Positions 20,922 through 31,100 of a DNA stretch of 64,000 nt are shown piece by piece. The notes beneath the pieces are model-generated. The model worked only from the letters and a program-made list of their open reading frames with translations, had not been told where the DNA came from and did no database searches. Location of the stretch: positions 80,022,831-80,086,830 of the forward strand of contig OZ026527.1 in the NCBI GenBank assembly GCA_964019695.1, in the 5' to 3' direction. A program made the translations under genes and the position numbers. This stretch comes from Loripinus fragilis. Taxonomy: Eukaryota; Mollusca; Bivalvia; Lucinida; Lucinidae. Every line of letters starts with the position of its first letter. The stretch's first letter is position 1.

Positions 20922-21194
20922 GTCATCGTCAGATACCAGAGGCACGGACACAGCAAACATATCAGAAGGTGCTGAAGATGCCAAGCAGACACTACTGTAT
21001 ATACCTAGCAAGGACATAATACGAGAAAATCTAGCCAAATTGAATCCACAGTTCTCCAAATGGGTCAAACTCTGGTCTAAGGGTCAGTTCGTATCCATGG
21101 TGATACCAACGGAGTGTGATAACGAAATCCTGGCTTCAGAAACAGGAACTGCATTTGGTGCAGCAAACAAAGGAAATACGTATGATGTTTACAG
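20922..21194 (+). CDS. Internal exon of an unrecognised gene (exon A)
   Basis: Bounded by an AG acceptor (TTATAG at 20916-20921, weak pyrimidine tract) and a donor GTAAAA at 21195. Read with one leading base, it is open for 90 codons with balanced composition: it starts SSDTRGTDTANISEG, includes IIRENLAKLNPQFSKWVKLW and FVSMVIPTECDNEI, and ends GNTYDVY plus two bases (AG). Those two bases join in phase with the first base of the exon at 23415. The region is not a copy of any repeat in the window and is not part of the inverted arms. I do not recognise the family. The 5' boundary is less certain than the 3' one, and further 5' exons must exist unless this is a gene remnant. Confidence 0.6.
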
Positions 21195-21593
21195 GTAAAA
21201 AAAGCATGGTGGACAATCATGTGACAATTATTTTTACAGTACCCGGACATATAATTAATAAAAATCAGTCTGATTTTATGCACAGAATTGCAGTTGCCCA
21301 ACAACGTTATGCTCAAAAATGTTATGGAAGTGTTTGTTTCGTGTGCACAGTAAATTTGTCACAAATAGTGAAAAGTTATTTTAGATTTGCTTGGGGTAAT
21401 ATATACTTAAACGCAAAAGATTCGCAACTCTTACTAAAATGCTATTTCCTCCTTTTTGAGCCAAAAATTTTACTCCATGATATTATGATTAACAAGTCCA
21501 ATGATGTGCCGTCCAAACAACATGAAAATCAGACCAGTGAGACTTACGATTGCCGATCTTCGACAAGAAATGTAAGTCAACCCAAATTTGGAA
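21195..21593 (+). other. Intron, 5' part
   Basis: Intron between exons A and B (21195-23414, about 2.2 kb). The long frame across 21116-21730 runs from exon A into the intron and the minisatellite, in a different phase from the coding one. No further feature seen. Confidence 0.5.
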
Positions 21594-21853
21594 AGTCACA
21601 GAGTTACAATACCTTACATTTTATCGAGTCACAGAGTTACAATACCTTACATTTTATCGAGTCACAGAGTTACAATACCTTACATTTTATCCAGTCACAG
21701 AGTTACAATACCTTACGTTTTATCGAGTAACAGTGTTACACTACCTTACATTTTATCGAGTCACAGAGTTACAATACCTTACATTTTATCGAGTAACAGT
21801 GTTACACCACCTTACATTTTATCGAGTCACAGTGTTACACCACCTTACATTTT
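21594..21853. repeat. 33-bp minisatellite, eight copies, in intron
   Basis: Eight consecutive 33-bp units of TCACAGAGTTACAATACC plus TTACATTTTATCGAG with variants TAACAGTGTTACACTACC and TCACAGTGTTACACCACC. Because 33 is divisible by three, all forward frames show an 11-residue peptide repeat; it lies between two spliced exons and is unlikely to be translated. Confidence 0.92.
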
Positions 21854-22584
21854 ATTCGGAAAAGGTGTTTAACCGTTATCTGTTTTCAAAATCAGAAGGG
21901 CAGACAAATCCAAGCAGGTTATTTTATGCATTTGGTAACCTTCATTACGTCAACGTGAAGCCTTCAATATTTGACGTAATTGGCCGTTTAAGCACAGCTA
22001 AATATCAATAATCGAGTTTTTAATGTGAAAACCTTCAACACATTGCATAGATGACAGAAGTATCGCGCGACATAACGGAATAACATGAACAATTTTGATA
22101 AATTCGTTGACGTTAATAAAGAAACACAGCGACTTTGAGCGTTGATAAACGTAAATTGTTGAACCTTAAAATGTTTTCAGTCAGATACGACATCTGGCTA
22201 TCACATAGCACCGTTTGTTTTCAAATCGAGATAACAATCTTTATGCTAGACGTAAATTGTTGAAAAACACTGACGTCATTATAACGTCAGAATGAAGAGT
22301 ATGATCAAAACCGATTAATGGTAAATCATTCCGCATTGTGCAGGAGCATAAAATATGAGTATATTAATATTCTAACATGGACCATACTGAAGAAAATACA
22401 GATATTAAACGGTTGCGAAACTTTTGCGTTTAAGTATATTAAATGAATTCGCGAAAAAATCTCCATTTGTCCAACATTAAAGATCACCACAAGATGGGAT
22501 ATATTTTTGCGTATTTCTTGTGTTGCAGTGTTTTTGTTTTTCTCTAAAATTTTGTTTGTAAAGCAACGTAAGTAAGGAGTCAAA
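21854..22584. other. Intron, middle part
   Basis: Unique AT-rich sequence with several ACGTCA/TGACGT words (near 21945, 21972, 22107, 22270, 22283). No gene or repeat boundary recognised. Confidence 0.45.
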
Positions 22585-23115
22585 GATCAAGAATCTATAC
22601 AATCAAGTACCTCACCTGACCAGGACACCACATGGGAAAGTGGCAAAACACAACAAAACACCACGCACAAGAGAGCCAAGGGTTAGCCCTTTCCCAGCAG
22701 GTGACCGCAATGCTGCATTAAACAGATAAGAAAGCATGACAAACAATAAGTATAAATAACAAAAATGGTCCACAAAAGAATCACCGCCTTCGAACGGTCA
22801 GTAAAAATAGTTTAATTGGAGGGCTTAAACCAGTTTTACGGCGCCAACCTCACCCTTAGTTCAGATGTGGATCAAGTCACATAGATGCTTGGTTTGCATG
22901 GAAGACCCTAACTTATCCATGAATAATTTCCTAGAACATATAATTCTAGATATAGAAAAGGAAATAAAACTAAGATAAGGACTCAACAATGCATAAAACT
23001 AAATACCAGAGCAAAAGAAATTCATAAGTTAAACCCTGGTGGGCCTAACAACAGCCAAAGCATCAGTCCTCAACCATCTCATCAATAGATTAGTCTTTAA
23101 GTCGGTTTAACCACG
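22585..23115. repeat. Interspersed repeat related to 8912-9120
   Basis: AATCTATACAATCAAGTACC..GACACCACATGGGAAAGTGG..CCCTTTCCCAGCAGGTGACC is alignable to 8960-9110. It continues with TTCAGATGTGGATCAAGTC and CTTGGTTTGCATGGAAGACC, sequence with no second copy in the window but with the look of a degraded retroelement. No ORF. Confidence 0.55.
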
Positions 23116-23131
23116 TCCGTTCATGAAAGTT

Positions 23132-23360
23132 GACCCTTAAAGCGCCACCTATAATTTGCAGCAGACGACTGCTGGCAGCGGATTCTCATGTAATATCAGG
23201 TCTTAATTTTTTCGAAAAAATGTGTTGTTGTCTGCTGCAGTCGTGATTGGTGCTTTATGGGTTAATAGAAAGTGCAACAATCATTAAAGCATTATAACAA
23301 ATGTTTTTCAAAAATATTTGTCGTCTGCTCCAGTCGTGATTGGCGCTTTAAGGGTTAGTA
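23132..23360. mobile_element. Coreless MITE (TTAA family relative) plus partial copy
   Basis: CCCTTAAAGCGCCACC and GCAGCAGACGACTG are mirrored by GTCTGCTGCAGTCGTGATTGGTGC and TTTATGGGTTAA (to about 23266). A second half copy, TCGTCTGCTCCAGTCGTGATTGGCGC.., follows at 23320-23357. Termini resemble those of 58192-58440. Confidence 0.65.
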
Positions 23361-23414
23361 GAAAGTGCAAGTTATAATTAGAAGCATTATAACAAATGTT
23401 TTTTATGTTTCCAG

Positions 23415-23883
23415 GAGCCTGATTACCGATTGTTTGGTTGGCACAGGTAAAGAAAACAACCCGACCAGACTTCTTAAGCTAGCTATGATATGTTCACACC
23501 CAGACTCAACGTTAGCCATATTAAAAGCCTCTGGTCTCATACAGGAAGGCTCTTCGAGTTCAGATTCTGATCTCACAAGACCGGAAGGCATTGGTGAAGG
23601 TGAGGAGATACCCCTAGATAAGGATCCTAGATTGGCTAAAAGTCTTACGTTCCATCCTGAAGGTGGGGAAAGGCTAACCGGGCCCTGGGGCCTTTCAGAT
23701 GAAGGTCTTGATGCTTACTTCAAAGTGTGTTATTTGGTGATGTTAACAAAGTACCAGGCAGCTGAATGTTTAGATGATGGTTCCTATCAGCTCCTTGTGC
23801 AATGGGTGGAATCGGATGGCTTCCTGGATGCCGCTGGAGAGGAGTACAATGCTGCACTCAATGCTTTAAAGGCATCGTTGTAA
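23415..23883 (+). CDS. Terminal exon of the same unrecognised gene (exon B)
   Basis: The acceptor TTTATGTTTCCAG ends at 23414 and the stop TAA is 23881-23883. Joined to exon A the reading continues ..DVY-R-SLITDCLVGTGKENNP, then a Leu/Ala-rich helical segment (TRLLKLAMICSHPDSTLAIL), a Ser/Asp/Glu-rich linker (about residues 45-75 of the exon), and a compact C-terminal part with WGLSDEGLDAYFKVCYLVML and YQLLVQWVESDGFLDAAGEE, probably mostly alpha-helical. An ATG at 23365 in the same frame is intronic and an unlikely start. GC content and codon use look coding compared with neighbours. About 157 residues; no transmembrane or signal sequence. Function unknown; an assignment needs a profile search. 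Confidence 0.72.
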
Positions 23884-24644
23884 ATGATAGAAAGTAATTC
23901 ATTAGTTTTTGGTGAACATTATTTAACCCTTTGTATACCGGAAACCCCAAAACGGGTACTTTGGCAAACAGTGTCGACCAAGATGAATGCTGCATTTCAC
24001 CAGGGTCTGCACTGTTTGCTTAGACTAAAACAATCCTCAGGAACAAAAACACATCATGATTTGGTAATGTCAACCTGTGACCCATTAAAGTATACAATGG
24101 GCAGTTCCATACGTATTGTGTCAATGTATATGGGAAAATCCATCAGAATACAAAGGGTTAATAGCAACTACCCAATTTGATCTAATAAGCATAATGTGCA
24201 CGAAACCTTTTGAAAATTATTGACCAAATTTTAAAAACAGAGTAGATACAGCAACCAGCTTACAGAACACACACTGTTTTCCATTTACATGATAATCCAT
24301 ATAAATAATGAAATTGTGTTTTTTAATTTACTACTAACTGTGCTTATAGGAGCTTTAGCTTTTACCTGATAGGATATGGCATGGACCCATCCCAGGGGTG
24401 GGGGGGGGGGAGGGCGGTTACACCCTCAGGGATTGATCTTAAAAATAATTTCTACGGTCATTCTCCTCCTTCCGGTTGTCAGTTACAAGTGAAAATGTGC
24501 ACGAAGTACTGAATGCTTGCCCAGGAAAAAAAGTGTAGTATACTAGGTGAACTGACTGTCCAAACATGACCATAGCTGTTGACCGAGATGAAAAAAATCA
24601 AACCAAACAAAATATGTAAGCAAAATATGTTAGCAAAATAGTAT
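23884..24644. other. 3' flank of the spacer gene
   Basis: No clear AATAAA polyadenylation signal close to the stop. A degenerate hairpin of the AAACAGT type lies at about 23966-24016 (GGCAAACAGTGTCGACC..GGTCTGCACTGTTTGC). A G-run of about 14 is at 24400-24414. No second gene seen. Confidence 0.5.
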
Positions 24645-25213
24645 TATATACTCAACGTCAGTGAAAAGTTACCAGTAAATCACATGCACTTAACATAGGA
24701 CAATATTTAGTTCATTCTGAACGAAAAACTGCGGAGACTTCAACACTCAATTTTATGACATAGGGTGCCATGCATCACCACTATGGAAAACGGTATCCAT
24801 CACACCCAAATGCATTATAATCATTCCTTAACGGACCCCTGTAGTTTCCATTGCATTGTATAGGAAAATGCAAAGTTTTGGTGCTACCTTTAAGTTTGAT
24901 CCTCATTTTTCGCGTTTAATGGGATAACCATAACCATTTTGTTGGCGTTTTTAATGAAAATGTCTAGGGCATGTTCTGGCATGTTGTCTTCTGAAAATGA
25001 TGATTTCAAATTCTTAAAAACTGCAAAAAACACAAAATGCACGTGCATCACGTGCACCATAGTTCCAGAGCTCGTGTAACTGTTTTATCTCTCCAAACCA
25101 ACTTGTCGCTAACCAGAAACATGAACGTACTAGTAGCCAAAGAGCTGTAATATATACTTTCCGAAGTATCGAAATTTCTATACTGGTAACTTTTCATTGA
25201 CGCTGAGTATATA
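24645..25213. mobile_element. 569-bp element with about 35-bp inverted termini
   Basis: TATACTCAACGTCAGTGAAA and AGTTACCAGTA at the left match TACTGGTAACT and TTTCATTGACGCTGAGTATA at the right. The interior has no ORF and includes CACGTGCATCACGTGCAC. TA-rich flanks suggest TA insertion. Not present in the arms. Confidence 0.82.
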
Positions 25214-25553
25214 TGTATTGTATAAAATTATATGACTATCTTAGTTTGAATGTTCATTGGATGTACTCTAATGAATCCAGTTGTGGCCATTTTGCCATTT
25301 AAGGTCCACCCTATTTTGCAAATTAATTTTTGTTTTCCATGTAGAACGACAAATGACAATGCAAGTGACTTTACTGTTCTATAATGGTGATTGCATAAAG
25401 TTTTCCTTTTTAGGGCCTATTCTGGTATTGCTTAATTCAGAACGTATTCACAAGGCTATGAAAACGTAATAACTGGGCCATCATATGAGCATGACTAGGT
25501 TTTGGTAGAGTCTATGGTATGTGTGCGTGCGTTTGTGTTGTTTTGCATTTCTG

Positions 25554-25637
25554 CGTATGGGTGAATAGTGTATGGTCAAAGAGGCCACACGTGTATACAC
25601 ATGTGGCTTATTTGAGCATACACTATTCACCCATATG
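25554..25637. repeat. Palindrome, TATGGGTGAATAGTGTA arms
   Basis: TATGGGTGAATAGTGTATGG..GGCCACACGTGTATACACATGTGGC..CATACACTATTCACCCATA: an outer and an inner stem in a two-tier palindrome. Confidence 0.8.
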
Positions 25638-25649
25638 TTAAGTACCCAA

Positions 25650-25760
25650 GTCTAACATGAGTGCTCATGTATTATTGCATTCATTGAGGGAAAGCGGTAA
25701 TATACGAAGCGTTATAGTGAATTTTATCGCTTTTTTGCGATCAAATGTTATAATTCAGGG
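25650..25760. repeat. Divergent copy of the GAGTGCTCATG palindrome family
   Basis: Starts with CATGAGTGCTCATGTATTATTGCATTCATTGAG and shares the general plan and the trailing GGGGCACATATATTAGATT with 5948-6090. Confidence 0.5.
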
Positions 25761-25826
25761 GCACATATATTAGATTATAACATGTATTTACAATATGACA
25801 CTAGAATTACTTAAGAGTCACGTTCT

Positions 25827-26069
25827 GGGCCCAGAATTACAATGCCTCCTTAATGTTAAGGAAGACTTAAGTGAAGTATTGATATTTCAACATGTTAAAT
25901 TAAATGCTAAATAAATTGCCAGGATCGATGCAGTACTTGTAGTAAAAAATTCCATTGTAATCTTTAAAAAATGAAACCATTTTGATTTTAATCAGTTTGA
26001 AGCGTTATTTTTCTCATCCTGAAAAATCAATCTTCCTTAACTCTAAGGAGGCATTGTAATTCTGGGCCC
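25827..26069. mobile_element. 243-bp MITE, GGGCCCAGAATTACAATGCC termini
   Basis: GGGCCCAGAATTACAATGCC plus TCCTTAATGTTAAGGAAG at the left, and CTTCCTTAACTCTAAGGAGG plus CATTGTAATTCTGGGCCC at the right. No ORF. Single copy in the window. Confidence 0.85.
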
Positions 26070-26762
26070 TGGCATGGAAATGTAACATTTTGTCATATAT
26101 TTACTTTAGCCATGTCCAACTTACCCGAGTCTAGGCAGCACACAACAAACAAATGATGCACCTTTTGTGTGCAAATGCTTAAAGCAGGCTCTTCCTCAAG
26201 ATGTCATGGATTGGTCTGTAATTGTGATAGTGGTAATCACTTTTTTGGTCATGATGAGGCTAAAGTTGTATATATAAATATTTACATTTTCGAAGCAATC
26301 CTTTAATAAATCTTTAGAATTCTGCCACCGTTCATAGCCTCATGAATTACACAAAAATTGATTGACAGCTGCCAAGCTCACTTGCCCGTGCAATTTGCTT
26401 CGAACATCAAATTCATTCACCAGATGTGACAGCGGTGTTGAGATTGACAGCGAGCCACACCTGAGTTACCTGTGCAAAACAAGCTTCTTGTTTGCTCCAT
26501 TGGCTGTCAGTGTTCACACTGGCTGTTCCAATTTTCCGTTTTGCACTCCAACAAAACCGTCAAAAAGACAAAAAATGTTTAATCTCCTAAATTATCAATA
26601 ATTTCTATATATTAGTTTTTATAATAAAATGTAAATATAAGCAATAAATTAAATTTTTTGAAGGTTCATGGAATCATGAATACTTCGGGTTTCTTGCAAA
26701 GTTAATGTGAAACCCTTTGCATTTCTTAAATCATTGTTTTAATACCAACGGTTTCTAAATCC
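26070..26762. other. Intergenic, no feature recognised
   Basis: A stretch at 26360-26560 has higher GC and an open 79-codon frame with many Cys and Pro, but without convincing splice sites or a family match; I do not call it a gene. Confidence 0.45.
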
Positions 26763-26955
26763 CACTGGATAGGCGGCAATCAAAAACGTTAAAAGTATCA
26801 ACGAACGTCGATCAAAAATCGTTAGAAACAGTTTTCCCGGTTGCCATTTGTCGCCTGTTTGGTGACAAATGGCAATGGAAAACACTGTTTCTAGCGCTTT
26901 TTCATACGTGTTCGTCGATTGTTAAGAGCATTTTCGATTGCCGCCTATCCGGTGT
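26763..26955. mobile_element. 193-bp foldback, ACTGGATAGGCGGCAATC arms
   Basis: ACTGGATAGGCGGCAATC / GATTGCCGCCTATCCGGTGT at the ends, with inner pairs AACGAACG / CGTTCGTCG-like, AGAAACAGTTTTCC / GGAAAACACTGTTTCT and GCCATTTGTC / GACAAATGGC. Almost the whole element folds on itself. Confidence 0.82.
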
Positions 26956-27720
26956 GTAAATGAGCAAAGTAAATAATGTTTACCATTTCTTAATGTATGG
27001 ATGACGGATTTGGTAGGGAGATAGTGTTATGGCCATTTAAAAGTTCTCTTTATCCGTGTGTCTTAGAAAATTGACATGAATCAGTGTGTATTCAAACTTA
27101 TATACCAAAATCTGAATAATTTTCGATAAAATATTAAGAGAATTACATAGTGTATGAAAGCATGTGCATAAGCATTCGTTGAGGCATATAATTTAATCAA
27201 ATTCTGGAGGGGCTAAAATCTAAGAGAATGCTCTCCTGTCAATCAAATTATAAAGAAAAATATGTCTTTATGTAAAAAATAATAAATACATTTACCATTT
27301 TGTTTTTATAGTTATTGTGTTTAAGAGCCATATAACAAAATTCAAACTAACAGAAAACATGCCAGTTCATTTTATAGAAGTTCCTGTCGGAATATCGCAT
27401 CTTCAATACCCATATGATAGAGTCAAACGAACTTTTTAATCATTCTTTGTCATAAACAATCTTACTTTCTATTCATTCTTTATGGATGTATAACTTGCAT
27501 TTAAATTTGTTTCTGATGATTTTCCTTGGATAAGTAACAGAAATCTTTTCAGAAATAGAATCACGTTCTCTGCATGGCCTAGAAACGATATGTAGTGCTG
27601 ACAAAAAGTTGATGAGCTTACTATTGGTATATTTGAAAACTCTTAGACCTTGCAAATTTGATCATCAAAATTGTGTGTATGTGTTTTGGAACTGTGGTTT
27701 AACCTGATGTCTTTATCAGT
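26956..27720. other. Intergenic, no feature recognised
   Basis: AT-rich sequence without splice-bounded frames, RNA genes or repeats that I can identify. Confidence 0.45.
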
Positions 27721-27729
27721 TTGGACGAA

Positions 27730-27772
27730 TCCCCCCTCTCACACACTCTCTCCCCCTCTCACACACACTTCC

Positions 27773-27822
<50 letters not shown>

Positions 27823-27959
27823 TTTCTCTCCCTCCGTCACACTCTATCTCTCCCTCTCTAACACACTCACTTCCTGTCCCTCACATACAAACTCCCTATC
27901 AAACACACATACAAACACTCTCAAACACACCCACGCAAACACACACACACACACACACA
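27730..27959. repeat. CA/CT-rich microsatellite block
   Basis: A near-perfect (AC)n run of about 47 bp at 27775-27821, with irregular CACTCTC/CACACA repeats on both sides and a second (CA)n at about 27938-27958, ending directly at the SINE. Confidence 0.9.
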
Positions 27960-28128
27960 GTGGTTGAGTGCTTGACTCTAGACCGAGGGACCGCAGGTTC
28001 GAGCCTATCCAGCGTTACTGCGTTGTGGTCCTTGAGCAAGACACATTTATCCTAGCTTAGTACTGGTTCAACAGACCAGTCCCTGTTTAACTGAAGGATT
28101 GGGACGTAAAGAATCAAATCAAACAAAC
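27960..28128 (+). mobile_element. SINE at inner edge of right arm
   Basis: TGGTTGAGTGCTTGACTC, B box GGTTCGAGCC, CCTTGAGCAAGACACATT, TAGTACTGGTTCAAC and GGGACGTAAAGAATCAAATC match the SINE at 318-518. The A-box end is truncated at the preceding (CA)n. The A-rich tail runs into (CA)n and then the CT satellite, so the tail may have seeded the repeat. Confidence 0.85.
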
Positions 28129-28139
28129 ACACACACACA

Positions 28140-31100
28140 TACATACCTTTTTCATCTCTCTCACACACACCTCTCTCTCCCTTTCGCTTATACGTTCTTT
28201 CCCTTTGTACACACTCTCACCCACACTCTCTCCCTCTCTCAAACACTATCCCTCTCCCTCCCTCTCTCTCTCTCCTCACACTTTCTCCCCTCTCACACAC
28301 ACACACTCACTTTCTCCCCTACACGCTCGTCTCTCTCCCCCTTACACTTTCTGCCCCTCTTGCAATCTCTCCCACACACACTCCCTATCTCCACTTACAA
28401 ACATACTCTCTCCCCCTCTCACTCTTTGCTCATACATTCTCTCCCCTATCCCTCACAAACACTCTACCCCTCTCTCACATACACTTCACTTTCTCCCCCT
28501 CCCCCTCTCTCTTTCCCACTCTCTCTTGCTCTCCAACTCTCTCTCACACTCTCTCTAGCTCACACACTCTCTCTCCCTGTCTCTCCCACTCTCTCTCTCG
28601 CTCTCCCACTCTCTCCCACTCTGGCTCTCCCACTCTCTCTCACTTCAGCTCTATCTCTCCTGCTCTCTCTCTCTCTCTTCCATTCTCTCTCCCGCTCACT
28701 CTCCCAATCTGGCTCTCTCCCACTCTCTCCAACTCTGGCTCTCCCACTCTCTCTCTGGCTCTCCCTCTCTCTGGCTCTCCCTCTCTCTCTGGCTCTCCCA
28801 CTCTCTCCCTCCTGCGCGCTCTCCCACTCTCTCTCTCTCCCACTCTCTCGCTCTCCCACTCTCTCTCTCCCCATCCTCTCTCCCTCTCCCACCTTTTCCA
28901 CTCTCTCTCGCTCTCCCGACCCTCACTCCCTCTCACACTCGCTCTCCCCACCCTCACTCTCTCCCACTATCTCCCACACTCTCTCTCCCGCTCTCCCTCT
29001 CTCTCTCTCCCTCTCCCACTCTCTCTCTCCCACTCTCTCTCCCTCTCCCACTCTCTCTCCCTCTCCCACTCTCTCTCCCTCTTGCTCTCCCACCCCCTCT
29101 CTCTCCCTCTCGCCCTCCCACTCTCTCTCCCTCTCGCTCTCCCACTATCACCCTCTCACTTTCCCTCTCTCTCCCTCCCACTCTCTCTCCCTCTTGCTCT
29201 CCCTGTCTCGCTCCCGCTCTCGCACTCTCTCCCTCTCCCACTCTCTCTCCCACTCGCTCTCCCTTTCGCCCTCCCACTCTCTCCCTCTCCCACTCTCTCT
29301 CGCTCTCCCACTCTATCACCCTCTCGCTCTCCCACTCTCTCTCCCACTCCCCCTCTCTCTCTCCCTCTCCCACTCTCTCGCTCTCCCACTCTCTCTCGCT
29401 CTCCCACTCTCTCTCTCACGCTCTCCCACTCTCTCTCTCTCCCACTCTCTCTCTCCCACTCCCACTCGCACTCCCACTCTATCACCCTCTCGCTCTCCCA
29501 CTCTCGCTCCCTCTCCCTTGCTCTTCCACTCTCTCTCGCGCTCTCCCACTCCCTTTCCCACTCGCTCTTCCACTCCCACTCTCTCGCTCTCCCACTGTCT
29601 CTGGCTCTCCCACTCTCTCTCCCTCTCTCTCTCGCTCTCTCTCTTTCACTCTCTCTCTCACGCTCTCCCGTCTCTCTCTCCCGCTCTCTCTCTCTCGCTC
29701 TCCCACTCTCTCTCTCTTGCTCTCCCACTCTCTCTCTCTCGCCCTCCCACTCTCTCGCTCTCCTACTCTTGCTCTCTCTCTCGCTCTCTCTCACTCTCCC
29801 ACTCTCTCTCTCCCACTCTCTCGCTCTCTCTCGCTTTCCCACTCTCTCGCTCTCCCACTCTCTCGCTCTCTCTCTCGCTCTCTCTCTCGCTCTCCACTCT
29901 CTCTCCCTTGCTATCTCACTCTCTCTCTCGCTCTCCCACTCTCTCTCCCTTGCTATCTCACTCTCTCTCGCTCTCCCACTCTCTTGCTCGCTTTCCCGCT
30001 CTCTCTCTCTCTCCCACTCTCTCGCTCTCTCTCTCTCTCCCACTCTCTCTCTCGCTCGCTCTCCCACTCTCTCTCGCTCCCCTCTCCCACCTTTTCCACT
30101 CTCTCTCGCTCTCCGACCCTCACTCCCTCTCACACTCGCTCTCCCCACCCTCACTCTCTCTCCCACTATCTCCCACACTCTCTCTCCCGCTCTCTCTCTC
30201 CCTCTCCCACTCTCTCTCCCTCTCTCTCTCCCACTCTCTCTCCCTCTCCCACTCTCTCTCCCACTCTCTCTCCCACTCTCTCTCCCTCTTGCTCTCCCAC
30301 CCCCTCTCTCTCCCTCTCGCCCTCCCACTCTCTCTCCCTCTCGCCCTCCCACTCTCTCTCCCTCTCGCTCTCCCTCTCTATCACCCTCTCACTTTCCCTC
30401 TCTCTCCCTCCCACTCTCTCTCCCTCTTGCTCTCCCTGTCTAGCTCCCGCTCTCGCACTCTCTCTCCCTCTCCCACTCTCTCTCCCACTCGCTCTCCCTT
30501 TCGCCCTCCCACTCTCTCCCTCTCCCACTCTCTCCCTCTCCCACTCTCTCCCTCTCCCACTCTCTCTCGCTCTCCCACTCTCTCTCGCTCTCCCACTCTC
30601 TCTCCCACTCCCCCTCTCTCTCTCCCTCTCCCACTCTCTCGCTCTCCCACTCTCTCTCGCTCTCCCACTCTCTCTCTCACGCTCTCCCACTCTCTCTCTC
30701 TCTCCCACTCTCACTCCCTCTCACACTCGCTCTCCCCACCCTCACTCTCTCTCCCACTATCTCCCTCACTCTCTCTCCCACTATCTCCCACACTCTCTCT
30801 CCCGCTCCCTCTCTCTCTCCCTCTCCCACTCTCTCTCCCTCTCTCTCTCCCACTCTCTCTCCCACTCTCTCTCCCTCTCCCACTCTCTCTCCCTCTCCCA
30901 CTCTCTCTCCCTCTTGCTCTCCCACCCCCTCTCTCTCCCTTTCGCCCTCCCACTCTCTCTCCCTCTCGCCCTCCCACTCTCTCTCCCTCTCGCTCTCCCA
31001 CTCTATCACCCTCTCACTTTCCCTCTCTCTCCCTCCCACTCTCTCTCTCCCTCTTGCTCTCCCTGTCTAGCTCCCGCTCTCGCACTCTCTCTCCCTCTCC

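Noticed and set aside
21116..21730. 204-codon frame across exon A and the 33-bp minisatellite
   Set aside because: It uses a different phase from exon A, runs through a good donor site and owes half its length to a repeat whose period is a multiple of three.
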